A stretch of 46,685 bases of DNA from Clostridium celatum DSM 1785. Lineage in GTDB: Bacteria; Bacillota; Clostridia; Clostridiales; Clostridiaceae. Location of the stretch: contig NZ_KB291697.1 of the NCBI RefSeq assembly GCF_000320405.1, positions 1 through 46,685 on the forward strand, given 5' to 3'. Below the pieces are notes generated by a model, which ran no database searches, was not told the DNA's origin, and worked only from the letters and a program-made list of their open reading frames with translations. The position numbers and the translations under genes are program-made. Shown here in pieces: positions 1 to 7,910 of this stretch; the first letter of the stretch is position 1; each line of letters starts with the position of its first letter.

Positions 1-25
1 GACTACTGACACTTTGTCAGCAGTC
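1..25 (-). terminator. Probable terminator hairpin after the flavin oxidase gene
   Basis: Bases 1-10 and 16-25 form a 10-bp stem with a 5-base loop. The single non-Watson-Crick position (5/21) is a G-U wobble on the minus strand but an A-C mismatch on the plus strand, so the hairpin fits a minus-strand transcript. It lies 118 bases past the stop of the oxidase gene. The T-tract, if present, would be outside the window. Confidence 0.45.
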
Positions 26-143
26 TGATATATATTTGTTTATTATACAAATATATATACTCTTCTCTCTAATTTATAAGAAACCTTATTATTCAAATTA
101 TTTAAATTTTTTATAGTTATCTTTATACAGCTATATTACATTA

Positions 144-1529
144 TTATCTCACAACAAAATTATATTGTAATTTATTTTCAATTCTAATATCTTGTTCAAA
201 GTTGAAAAAATCACTTTTATCATATTTTTCTTTTACAAGCTTTAATAATTTAGAGTTTTTTCCATAATACTCTTCTTCATAATCATCAAGCTCGGCACAA
301 GGAAAATTAACAAAAGCTCCTTTTGTTATAGATTTTATATACTTTAAGTTTTTTACAATCCAGTCTCTATTTGTAGGTGCATATTTAGCTTCTTCCCAAA
401 CTGATTGGAAACCTAAGATAAACCTTGCATCCCTATGATAAAATGCGGTATCCTCTTTACCCACATTCTTGATAGCTCCACCTAACCCATAAAAAGTAAT
501 AGCAGTATAAGTTGCCCCTTCGGCTCTATTTTCTATTATTTTTAAAAGATTCATAATCTCTTCTCTACTATAATCTCTATATACGAATCTTCCTGAACTT
601 TTATATCTTTCATAATCTGGATGACTATCTTGAATTATTCTGTTAGCTTCAAGGACTGTCATATATCTTAAATTATAACTTCCACAACTAACTATATCTT
701 TAATAGGTTTTAAAACTTCATTTGCTTCTTCTTTATTTCCATAAAACAACCCTACTATCTTTACTCCAATTCCTCTTTCACTTGAATTATACATAGCAAG
801 CTTAAAATTTGCTCTTTTATCTAAAGTTTTATATTTTTCTTGCCAAACTTCTATTAGTTTTATATTTTCCTCAATGTCTATATTTTGAAAATCAATTTCT
901 ACTAATGTTGCCATTTCTATTTTTTGTGGCAATTTAAATGTCATAGAAGTAACTATACCAAAGTTTCCTCCACCACCGCCTCGTAAAGACCAAAATAAAT
1001 CTTCATTACAGCTTTTATTACAAAGTAATGTCTCGCCTTTAAAATTTATAACTTCTGCTTCAATTAAATTATCACAACCAAGTCCTAACATTCTAGCTGA
1101 ATATCCCCAGCCTCCACCTAGTGTAAATCCCACTACACCAACCGTTGGACATCCGCCTCCAGGAAAAGGATATCCCATTTGTCCTGTAAGCTCATATAAC
1201 TCCCTATTACGAACTCCAGCTTCAATAGCTACGATTCCTTTTTCCTCATCTATGTAAATTCCATTCATTCTACTAATATCAATAACAATAATATCATTTC
1301 CTGTAGAATATCCCTCATAATGATGTGCACCACTTCTTATTCTTACATTTAATTTATTAACCTTTGCAAAATTTATAGCATTTTTTATATCTACCTCAGT
1401 ATAACAATACACTATTACTAATGGGTATTTTTCAATAGCTCTATTCCACGCTTTCCTACATTCCTCATATTCAAAATCATCTCTTGTAACTATATCTCCA
1501 GTTAGCCCCTTATAATCAAAGTTAATCAT
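144..1529 (-). CDS. FAD-linked oxidase, berberine bridge enzyme (BBE)-like
   Basis: 461 residues, the usual size for a BBE-like (VAO/PCMH superfamily) oxidase. The N-terminal FAD-binding_4 fold spans about residues 30-200. It contains RSGAHHYEG, where His69 matches the histidine that carries covalent FAD, and GGGCPTVG, where Cys127 matches the second covalent attachment site, so a doubly linked flavin is predicted. The C-terminal BBE segment (about 415-455) has the YYGKNSKLL...VKEKYD pattern. No signal peptide is seen, so the protein is probably cytoplasmic. The ATG is preceded by GAGGTGA. Family members oxidise alcohols, sugars or ring systems with O2; the substrate here cannot be told. It stands alone, with a likely terminator downstream. 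Confidence 0.85.
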   Translation of the reverse strand: MINFDYKGLTGDIVTRDDFEYEECRKAWNRAIEKYPLVIVYCYTEVDIKNAINFAKVNKLNVRIRSGAHHYEGYSTGNDIIVIDISRMNGIYIDEEKGIVAIEAGVRNRELYELTGQMGYPFPGGGCPTVGVVGFTLGGGWGYSARMLGLGCDNLIEAEVINFKGETLLCNKSCNEDLFWSLRGGGGGNFGIVTSMTFKLPQKIEMATLVEIDFQNIDIEENIKLIEVWQEKYKTLDKRANFKLAMYNSSERGIGVKIVGLFYGNKEEANEVLKPIKDIVSCGSYNLRYMTVLEANRIIQDSHPDYERYKSSGRFVYRDYSREEIMNLLKIIENRAEGATYTAITFYGLGGAIKNVGKEDTAFYHRDARFILGFQSVWEEAKYAPTNRDWIVKNLKYIKSITKGAFVNFPCAELDDYEEEYYGKNSKLLKLVKEKYDKSDFFNFEQDIRIENKLQYNFVVR

Positions 1530-1692
1530 GTTTCACCTCGCTAATGCTATTTACTTAAAATATATAAATAGTCCTTATATTTTTATCTATTGTATAATAA
1601 TTCAAATTATAATATTACCTTTTTGATAATATCATAATTTAAACTATTTTATCCATATATTATTAATATTTTAAATATAATTTACTTAAAAC

Positions 1693-1924
1693 TTACCTTT
1701 CTATAAAATCTTTAACTTCTTTTTTATTATTAAGAATTATCACATTTTTATCAGTACATCTATTTAATTTTTTCATCAAATTTTTCTTTTGGCGTTCCCA
1801 CCCATCCTTTGTTCTAAAAAATTTTATCTAAATGATATAATGGTATATCTAATTTCCTAGAAAGTTCACGTGAAAAAGTTGATTTTCCAGCTCCACCACC
1901 TCCTATAACAATTATTCTCCTCAT
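1693..1924 (-). pseudogene. Decayed FlaR-type P-loop kinase (topology modulation / adenylate kinase-like)
   Basis: A good ribosome binding site (AGGTGAAG) precedes an ATG at 1924. Translation gives MRRIIVIGGGGAGKSTFSRE with an intact Walker A motif, then ...YHLDKIF, an in-frame TAG, and NKGWVGTPKEKFDEKIK. In this family the stop position is normally Trp (W-x-K-G-W-V), so TAG looks like a mutated TGG. A second stop follows. A shifted frame then continues with CTDKNVIILNNKKEVKDFIE up to a stop at 1693, which resembles the normal C-terminus (VIIL..KKEV..FI). The middle of the ~175-residue protein is missing. Nonsense mutation, deletion and frameshift together make this a true remnant rather than a sequencing slip. 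Confidence 0.75.
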
Positions 1925-1961
1925 AAAAACTTCACCTCATTTTAAATTTTAACATAAAAAT

Positions 1962-1988
1962 AAGCAGAGTATTTTATCTACTCTGCTT
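1962..1988 (-). terminator. Rho-independent terminator of pepT
   Basis: A perfect 10-bp stem (1962-1971 with 1979-1988, AAGCAGAGTA arms) and a 7-base loop lie 25 bases past the pepT stop. On the minus strand the stem is followed by TTTTTATG. Confidence 0.8.
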
Positions 1989-2013
1989 TTAAGCTAATAC
2001 TAATTACATAAAA

Positions 2014-3228
2014 TTATTTAGCATATCTTTTTAAAATCTCAATTATTATATTTGTAGCAATATCCATACCCTCTACTGTAATATGCTCATATTCACCATG
2101 GAATGCATATCCACCAGTTCCTAAGTTAGGACAAGGTAATCCCATATAGCTAAGTGTTGCTCCATCAGTTCCACCTCTAATTGGCTCAATTACTGGAGTT
2201 ACATTTAATGATTTCATAGCATCTATAGCATTATCAATTAAATGCATACAAGGCTTAACATGTTCAACCATATTCTTATATTGATCTGTAATTGTTAATT
2301 TAACTCTACCTTCGCCATATTTTTCATTTAATAATTTTGCTATTAATTCCATAGTAGCTTTTTTAGATTCTAACTTACAAGCATCATGATCTCTTAAAAT
2401 ATATGTTAATGTTGCATGATCTGTATTTCCGTTAAAGCTATCTAAATAATAAAAACCTTCATACCCTTCAGTATGCTCTGGTCTTTCTCCTTTTGGTAGC
2501 ATAGAATCAAATTCCATACCTACATAAGTTGCATTAATCATTGTATTTTTAGCTGAACCTGGATGAACAGAAACTCCATGAATTTCAATCTTTGCTGCTG
2601 ATGCATTAAAGTTTTCATAAGAAATTTCTCCTTCTATTCCCCCATCAATAGTATAAGCAAAGTCAGCCCCAAAATTTTTAACATCAAACTTATGAGCACC
2701 TCTACCAATTTCCTCATCTGGAGTAAAGCCTATACATATCTTTCCATGAGGAATATTTTCATTTATTATTCTTTCACAAGCTGTCATTATTTCAGCAATA
2801 CCAGCCTTATCATCAGCACCTAAAAGAGTATTTCCATCTGTAGTAATTAAAGTTCTTCCCTTTAAATTCTTTAAGTGTGGAAATTTTTCTACTGATAAAA
2901 CAGTTCCATTTAAAAGAGTTAAATCTTCCCCATTATAATTTTCAACAACTTGAGGATTTACATTTTCTCCTGGTGCTGCTGGAGCAGTATCAACATGAGC
3001 TATAAGTCCTATACTAGGCTTACTTTCATATCCTGGAGTTGCTGGAATACTTCCATAAACATAACAAGTATCATCAACTCTAGCATCTGCAATTCCTATT
3101 TCTTTCATTTCTTCTACTAATATATTAGCTAAATCAAATTGTCTTTTACTTGAAGGAACTGTTTCTGATGCTGGATCAGAAGTTGTATATATCTTTGCAT
3201 ATTTTATTAATCTTTCATAAGCTTTCAT
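2014..3228 (-). CDS. pepT: Peptidase T (tripeptide aminopeptidase)
   Basis: 404 residues, M20B zinc metallopeptidase that removes the N-terminal residue of tripeptides in the cytoplasm. All metal and catalytic residues are visible and collinear with E. coli PepT: His78 and Asp80 in GLIAHVDTAP, Asp140 in LLGADDKAG, Glu172/Glu173 in TPDEEIGRG, Asp195 in TIDGG, and His377 in GGYAFHGEYEH. A dimerisation insert lies between about 205 and 320. The ATG follows AAGGAGAC. The gene has its own terminator, and the next gene upstream is the CutA-like ORF 60 bases away. A dipeptidase (pepV) lies just beyond, so the area looks devoted to peptide use. Confidence 0.96.
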   Translation of the reverse strand: MKAYERLIKYAKIYTTSDPASETVPSSKRQFDLANILVEEMKEIGIADARVDDTCYVYGSIPATPGYESKPSIGLIAHVDTAPAAPGENVNPQVVENYNGEDLTLLNGTVLSVEKFPHLKNLKGRTLITTDGNTLLGADDKAGIAEIMTACERIINENIPHGKICIGFTPDEEIGRGAHKFDVKNFGADFAYTIDGGIEGEISYENFNASAAKIEIHGVSVHPGSAKNTMINATYVGMEFDSMLPKGERPEHTEGYEGFYYLDSFNGNTDHATLTYILRDHDACKLESKKATMELIAKLLNEKYGEGRVKLTITDQYKNMVEHVKPCMHLIDNAIDAMKSLNVTPVIEPIRGGTDGATLSYMGLPCPNLGTGGYAFHGEYEHITVEGMDIATNIIIEILKRYAK

Positions 3229-3288
3229 TCTTTTGTCTCCTTTATATAGAAAATATTGCTTTAATTCAATAATATAACAAATTTACTT

Positions 3289-3621
3289 TTATTCAAATAT
3301 ATTATTTAATAACGGTACTATATTATAAACAGGCTCTTCATAAGGATGAACTTTTTTTATAACCTTTATTGCATTTTTTACATATTCAATTTTACAACGC
3401 ACTTCCATTTTGCATTCTTTTCCTTCTGAAATTTCTCCTATAGTTCCATTATACGGATTGGCACCATCTAGCGATCTCCAATATCCTAATACTTCTGTTA
3501 TTGAAGCACAATTATCATAATCTCCTATCTTACATGCTCCTATTTCATTTAATCCATTTCTTAAAACTTCTACAAATTCTATAGGAACATATATTTCTAT
3601 TTTTACCTCAGTAAAATTCAT
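3289..3621 (-). CDS. Stand-alone CutA/NIF3-like domain protein (YqfO middle-domain family)
   Basis: 110 residues corresponding to the PII/CutA-like ferredoxin-fold domain inserted in YqfO/NIF3 proteins, here without the flanking NIF3 halves. Signatures are the N-terminal VKIEIYVP strand, GACKIGDYDNCA, GANPYNGTIGE and the C-terminal HPYEEPVYNI, which is the hallmark of the family. Function is unproven; metal binding or a regulatory role is inferred from the fold. RBS GGAGG precedes the ATG. It lies between pepV and pepT on the same strand with 60-85 base gaps, so co-transcription is possible. Confidence 0.8.
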   Translation of the reverse strand: MNFTEVKIEIYVPIEFVEVLRNGLNEIGACKIGDYDNCASITEVLGYWRSLDGANPYNGTIGEISEGKECKMEVRCKIEYVKNAIKVIKKVHPYEEPVYNIVPLLNNIFE

Positions 3622-3706
3622 CTACAGTTTACCTCCAACTAAGTGATGATTAAGCTTTAATTTAGATAATCTAAATAGTAATCAAAAGTTAAATTTAGAG
3701 CTTATC

Positions 3707-5110
3707 CTAGCTACAAAGTTCAATAATTGCTTGTGTAAATATTTTAGCACTAAGTATAAGCTCATCTATAACTGCAAATTCATCATTTCCATGCATATTG
3801 TTATCAGTTCCAGGCATTGTACATCCAAATGCAACTCCATTTTTTAAGTGATGCACATAAGTACCTCCTCCTATTGCAATACATTCACCTTTTTTACCAC
3901 TATACATCTCATAGCATTTTAATAAAGTTTGAACAAATTCTGAATTTTCATCTACATGATGCCCTTCAAATACATGACAAGGTTCTAGTGTAATATCATT
4001 ATCACTTAAATTCTTATCTATAACATCTCTTAAATTTTCATCATTTGCACAAAGTGGTGCTCTACAATCAAAAGTTCCCTTTAAGCTTGTAGTATTATAT
4101 TCAAAAATAGTGAATGATAAAGTTAATTCACCTGATATTTCATCACTCATCTTAACACCAATACCTTTTCCTTTATAATCACCATGAGGTAATAGTTTAC
4201 TTATAGCACATATCTTGTTAAACCCCTGACTTTTGGCAAATGGCATAGATGATAACAATTCTAATATTGCAGTTAATGCATTATTTGCACTTTCTGGATA
4301 AGCGGCATGACCACCTACTCCATTAGCATTTATTATACACTTATTATTTTCTTCAGTAACAGTGAAGTTTACTTTAGTTTTATTTGTAGCTTTATCACAG
4401 TATTCTAATATTATATCTTTGCTTAATCCTTCAACTACTGCATTTGCTTTATCTGGAATAACATTAACTTTAACTCCTGAATTTATAGAAGTAACCCTAG
4501 GAAGCGTTTCATCTTCTTTAAAGTTTGAATTAAAGTTTCCTTTTAATCCTCCCTTTTCAACATTTATCACTGGGAAATCCGCATCTGGCGAAAATGTCAT
4601 AGGTGCTTCTTTTTCAATATTATAATAATATTCAATATCAGAACTTCCACATTCTTCATCAGTTCCTAATATTAATCTAACATTTTTATTTAAAGGTATA
4701 TTTAAATCCTTAACTGCTTTCAATGCATATAAAGCCACTATTGCAGGGCCCTTATCATCAGCAGATCCTCTTCCATATAACTTACCATCTTTTATTAATG
4801 GCTCATAAGGATTAGTAACTGTCCATTCATTACCTGCTGGAACTACATCTAAGTGGGCTAATATATCTAAAGCCTTTTCTTTATCATTAAAATCAATAGT
4901 TCCTACATAATTATCATAATTTTTAGTTTTAAATCCCATATTTTCAGCCATCTTTAATGACTCTTCTAAAGCCTTTACTACACCTTCTCCAAAAGGCATA
5001 CCTTCTTTAGCCTCTTGCCTATCACTTTTTATTCTTAGTATTTTGCAGATATCCTCTAACATTTTATCTTTATGCAAGTTAAAATATTCTTCAATTTGCT
5101 TTTTGTACAT
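3707..5110 (-). CDS. pepV: Dipeptidase PepV (M20A)
   Basis: 467 residues from the ATG at 5110. A GTG nine bases upstream is in frame but lies inside the ribosome binding site GAAGGTG, so it is rejected as the start. This is the PepV/carnosinase-like Zn dipeptidase, which cleaves Xaa-dipeptides including beta-Ala-His. Zinc ligands and catalytic residues are seen in LAHLDVVPAG (His86, Asp88), GRGSADDKGP (bridging Asp), GTDEECGSSD (catalytic Glu pair), FSPDADFPV and, near the C-terminus, GTDNNMHGNDE. The lid domain runs through the middle (about 185-380). Cytoplasmic. It sits 85 bases upstream of the CutA-like gene. Confidence 0.95.
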   Translation of the reverse strand: MYKKQIEEYFNLHKDKMLEDICKILRIKSDRQEAKEGMPFGEGVVKALEESLKMAENMGFKTKNYDNYVGTIDFNDKEKALDILAHLDVVPAGNEWTVTNPYEPLIKDGKLYGRGSADDKGPAIVALYALKAVKDLNIPLNKNVRLILGTDEECGSSDIEYYYNIEKEAPMTFSPDADFPVINVEKGGLKGNFNSNFKEDETLPRVTSINSGVKVNVIPDKANAVVEGLSKDIILEYCDKATNKTKVNFTVTEENNKCIINANGVGGHAAYPESANNALTAILELLSSMPFAKSQGFNKICAISKLLPHGDYKGKGIGVKMSDEISGELTLSFTIFEYNTTSLKGTFDCRAPLCANDENLRDVIDKNLSDNDITLEPCHVFEGHHVDENSEFVQTLLKCYEMYSGKKGECIAIGGGTYVHHLKNGVAFGCTMPGTDNNMHGNDEFAVIDELILSAKIFTQAIIELCS

Positions 5111-5227
5111 TTTAATCACCTTCTAATTAAACTTTATTTATTCTCTTATTATACCAATATATTGATATTTAAAATACACAAATAAAAAACTTCACAAGTA
5201 AAACTAAAAATTTTATATTTATAAAAA

Positions 5228-5311
5228 AATAGATTATATCAAAACTATGTATAAATAATTAAATTTTATAACACTTTAACTATTTATATTTCTATTTTAA
5301 TATAATCTATT
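5228..5311. repeat. 12-bp inverted repeat with a 60-base loop between gltS and pepV
   Basis: AATAGATTATAT at 5228-5239 is the exact reverse complement of 5300-5311. The right arm ends 17 bases after the gltS stop, so it may be an elongated 3' hairpin of the gltS message. It is AT-rich and not a textbook terminator. Confidence 0.4.
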
Positions 5312-5327
5312 CACTATATATATATTC

Positions 5328-6524
5328 TTAACTAAGTATATTTACAAACAAAGTTATTACTGCTGAATTTACAAAATCAACAAAAAGTGCTCCTACAATT
5401 GGAACAACAAAATAAGGTGTTGGTGCAAAACCATATTTTGTACTTAATGCATCCATGTTAGCTACAGCATTAGGTGTTGCTCCCATTCCAAAACCACAAT
5501 TTGCAGATGCAAATACTGCTGCATCATAATCTTTACCCATTACTTTAAATGTAATAAAATATGCAAACATAGCCATAAGTAATGATTGTGCTACAAGCAT
5601 TACTACAAGTGGAAGTGCTAAATCAAACAATTCCCAAAGCTTTAATCCCATTAATGCTATACATAAAAAATATCCTAAACTAATATTTCCTATTACCTCT
5701 ATCTCTTTTTCTTCAATTTCTATCTTTCTTATATCACAGAAATTTCTTATAACAGCAGCAGCTATCATTGCCCCTATATATGAAGGGAATGTTAATCCAC
5801 TATCTTGAATGAAGCCTGAAATAACTGACCCAATTCCCATTGAAATAAAAAGAAATGCTGAACCTTTCATAAGTCTTTTTTGACAAAGAAGTGCTTGATT
5901 GTCTTCATGGAAATCACTTAAAGGAATTTCCTTATCATGAGATTCTTTTGGTGTTTTTAAGTTATTGTTATCTATTAAACTCTTAGCTACAAAACCTCCA
6001 ATGAAGCTTCCCATTACTAATCCAAAAGTTGCTGATGCAAAGGAAACAGTAGTTGCCCCCTTAACTCCAAGCTCTTCTAATAATGGTCCAAAAGAGCCTG
6101 CTGTTCCATGACCTCCTATCATTGAAACAGAGCCAGTACATAATCCTAATAAAGGATTTAAATTAAATAACTTTGCTAAAGTAGCCCCAACTATATCTTG
6201 AGATATAATTAAAAGTATGGCAAGCCCTAAAAATATAGCAACCTTAATTCCACCATTTTTTAATATTTTAAGACTAGCTGTAAATGCCACACTTGCAAAA
6301 AACGCAGTCATAAATAAATTTTGAAGTGTAGTATCCATACTTATAGTTGCTATATTAGTTAACTTTAATATTAATGTTATTATAGCAAACACTAGTCCTC
6401 CAACTACCGGGGCTGGTATACAATACTTTGATAAAAATTTAATCTTCGTTCTTAAATATTTCCCTAAATAATATACTGCTGTTACCAAAGCCATTGTTTC
6501 AAAAATATTAAATTTTAATTCCAT
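5328..6524 (-). CDS. gltS: Sodium/glutamate symporter GltS
   Basis: 398 residues from the ATG at 6524, which has an AGAAAGAG Shine-Dalgarno at normal distance. A TTG three codons upstream touches the Shine-Dalgarno and is unlikely as a start. The protein is a hydrophobic inner-membrane carrier with about 10 helices, matching the 401-residue E. coli GltS. Family motifs are KYCIPAPVVGGL in the first repeat, GSVSMIGGHGTAGSFGP in the first re-entrant loop and ANCGFGMGATPNAVANMDAL in the second, which together form the Na+/glutamate site. It imports glutamate with sodium. It is monocistronic, with a long AT-rich leader upstream. Confidence 0.95.
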   Translation of the reverse strand: MELKFNIFETMALVTAVYYLGKYLRTKIKFLSKYCIPAPVVGGLVFAIITLILKLTNIATISMDTTLQNLFMTAFFASVAFTASLKILKNGGIKVAIFLGLAILLIISQDIVGATLAKLFNLNPLLGLCTGSVSMIGGHGTAGSFGPLLEELGVKGATTVSFASATFGLVMGSFIGGFVAKSLIDNNNLKTPKESHDKEIPLSDFHEDNQALLCQKRLMKGSAFLFISMGIGSVISGFIQDSGLTFPSYIGAMIAAAVIRNFCDIRKIEIEEKEIEVIGNISLGYFLCIALMGLKLWELFDLALPLVVMLVAQSLLMAMFAYFITFKVMGKDYDAAVFASANCGFGMGATPNAVANMDALSTKYGFAPTPYFVVPIVGALFVDFVNSAVITLFVNILS

Positions 6525-6810
6525 CTTTTTCAACTCTTTCTATTTTAGTTTTCTTTGGTATAATTTTTCCTCTTATAAATTAATATTGTACACTAAATAT
6601 AAAAATAATCAATTTATATTTTTACACCTTTTGCAACTCTTTATGTAATTAATTTTATTTTTCACTTATTAATAAAGCTTTTATATTAAAAATATATATT
6701 ATTATGAAATATTTTTAATATTTCTTGCATTTTTTAAAATTTCACTTCATAATAAACCTTAAACTTATATAATTTAAATATTAATATAATTTAAAATTGC
6801 TATTACAAGT

Positions 6811-6850
6811 ATAAGTATAAAATTATTTATTACAATAATTTTATACTTAT
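6811..6850 (+). promoter_or_regulatory. 17-bp perfect hairpin in the leader of the small zinc ribbon gene
   Basis: Bases 6811-6827 pair exactly with 6834-6850 (loop 6828-6833, TATTAC). The structure ends 10 bases before the AAGGAG ribosome binding site of the 49-residue ORF and has no T-tract on either strand, so it is not an obvious terminator. The rest of the 350-base interval from gltS (6525-6810) is AT-rich, probably holds the gltS promoter and shows no gene. Confidence 0.5.
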
Positions 6851-6874
6851 AGTTTGTTGCAAAGGAGAATTAAA

Positions 6875-7024
6875 ATGTATAACAAAAAAGAAATATTAAA
6901 ATTCACTTGTCCCATTTGTGGAGAAGAAATGAAAGAATATGAATATGGTTATGATAACAAAGTTCATGGAAAAATTTATTTCAAGTGTGATTGTTGTGGG
7001 CATAAAGAAAGTAAAATAATTTAA
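6875..7024 (+). CDS. Small zinc ribbon protein (49 aa)
   Basis: An ORF of 49 codons with an ideal AAGGAGAAT ribosome binding site. It has two zinc knuckles: Cys12-x2-Cys15 in TCPICGEEM and Cys38-x2-Cys41 in CDCCG, about 22 residues apart, as in rubredoxin-type zinc ribbons, with GH following the second pair. The protein is soluble and charged. No function can be assigned; such proteins often bind nucleic acid or are small accessory factors. A long hairpin lies just upstream in the leader. Confidence 0.7.
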   Translation: MYNKKEILKFTCPICGEEMKEYEYGYDNKVHGKIYFKCDCCGHKESKII

Positions 7025-7125
7025 TTTTATTTTTATTTTTTGTATATTATCTTACAATATGGATATAATCGAAAATGTAGCTATTTGATTCTATAAATTT
7101 AATATTTATTTTAGCTATCTCCATT

Positions 7126-7220
7126 TATGGTTGCATATTTTACAGCTACTACTTTTACCAAATTTTAGCCACATTCCTTTTCCTCATTTGTTTAATTATT
7201 AGTAAATATATGCAACCATA
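7126..7220. repeat. 13-bp inverted repeat spanning 95 bases
   Basis: TATGGTTGCATAT at 7126-7138 is the exact reverse complement of 7208-7220, with 69 bases between. There is no ORF inside. The 353-base gap from the zinc ribbon gene to cotJA holds this repeat and, immediately after it, a strong terminator hairpin. Confidence 0.5.
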
Positions 7221-7247
7221 ATTATATATCTCTCTTAAAAATAAATG

Positions 7248-7288
7248 AAATAAGCTATAGTATATTCGGAGTGTACTATAGCTTATTT
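7248..7288 (+). terminator. Rho-independent terminator upstream of cotJ
   Basis: A 15-bp stem (7248-7262 with 7274-7288, AAATAAGCTATAGTA arms) with an 11-base loop is followed by a T-rich run on the plus strand. It ends transcripts from the small zinc ribbon gene before the cotJ promoter. Confidence 0.75.
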
Positions 7289-7377
7289 TATTTTTATTTT
7301 TATTTTTATTTCTACACATTTTTTTGTATTTCTACATAAAGTATTATTGAGATAATTTTACGAAGGGATATACTATT

Positions 7378-7653
7378 ATGTACTATGAAAGAAACAATGA
7401 CTGTATTGACTGCAGCGATTGTATAAACGATACTTCTGATGTAAATTGTAATGTTGCTTGTGCTAACCATAAGAAAAACTGTTATGAATCTTTTAAAGTT
7501 TTTTCTCCTAATATTTATGCTAAAGCAAATATAGTTTTACAACCTTACCAAAACTTATTTGATGTAAATTCAGCCTTTGATGCTGGAACCATATTTAAGG
7601 ATCTTTATAATCCTTATTGTGATATTAAGTATTCAAAGGAGGCTAAAATATGA
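7378..7653 (+). CDS. cotJA: Spore coat protein CotJA, Cys-rich N-terminus
   Basis: 91 residues. The C-terminal half matches CotJA: AxxxLQPYQNLFDVNSAFDAG followed by GTIFKDLYNPY. The N-terminal 35 residues are unusual, with Cys at 9, 12, 15, 24, 28 and 35, a possible metal-binding or cross-linking cluster that classical B. subtilis CotJA lacks; one more Cys is at 81. The GAAGGGA ribosome binding site is 9 bases before the ATG. Its stop overlaps the cotJB start (ATGA), so translation is coupled. In Bacillus the operon is made in the mother cell under sigma-E. CATAAAGT at 7335 could be a sigma-E -10 element, but the match is weak. Confidence 0.9.
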   Translation: MYYERNNDCIDCSDCINDTSDVNCNVACANHKKNCYESFKVFSPNIYAKANIVLQPYQNLFDVNSAFDAGTIFKDLYNPYCDIKYSKEAKI

Positions 7654-7907
7654 ATCAACATGAGTGTTTAGAAGCAATAAGAAAATTACAATTTTATTCT
7701 TTGGAGTTAAATTTGTATTTAGATAATTTTCCTAATTGCAAAAATGCAACAGATGACTATAAACTAATTTCTTCAAAACTAAGAAAGTTAATTTGGGATT
7801 ATGAACAAGAATATGGTCCTTTAACTAACTTTGGTACAGCGTATATTCAAAATCCTGAAGCTTGGATTGATACTCCTTGGCCTTGGGAAAATAATAAGGA
7901 GGATTAG
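7650..7907 (+). CDS. cotJB: Spore coat protein CotJB
   Basis: 85 residues, a typical CotJB. It has an N-terminal helical hairpin with LRKLQFYSLELNLYLDNFP-like spacing, then YKLISSKLRKLIWDYEQEYGPL, and the conserved aromatic tail with TPWPWE. It is needed with CotJA and CotJC for an inner-coat layer in Bacillus. The start overlaps the cotJA stop by four bases, and the cotJC ATG follows its stop by three bases. RBS AAGGAGG lies inside the end of cotJA. Confidence 0.92.
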   Translation: MNQHECLEAIRKLQFYSLELNLYLDNFPNCKNATDDYKLISSKLRKLIWDYEQEYGPLTNFGTAYIQNPEAWIDTPWPWENNKED

Positions 7908-7910
7908 TTT

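Noticed and set aside
4362..4625. 87-codon plus-strand ORF
   Set aside because: Antisense to pepV, whose catalytic motifs are intact across the same span.
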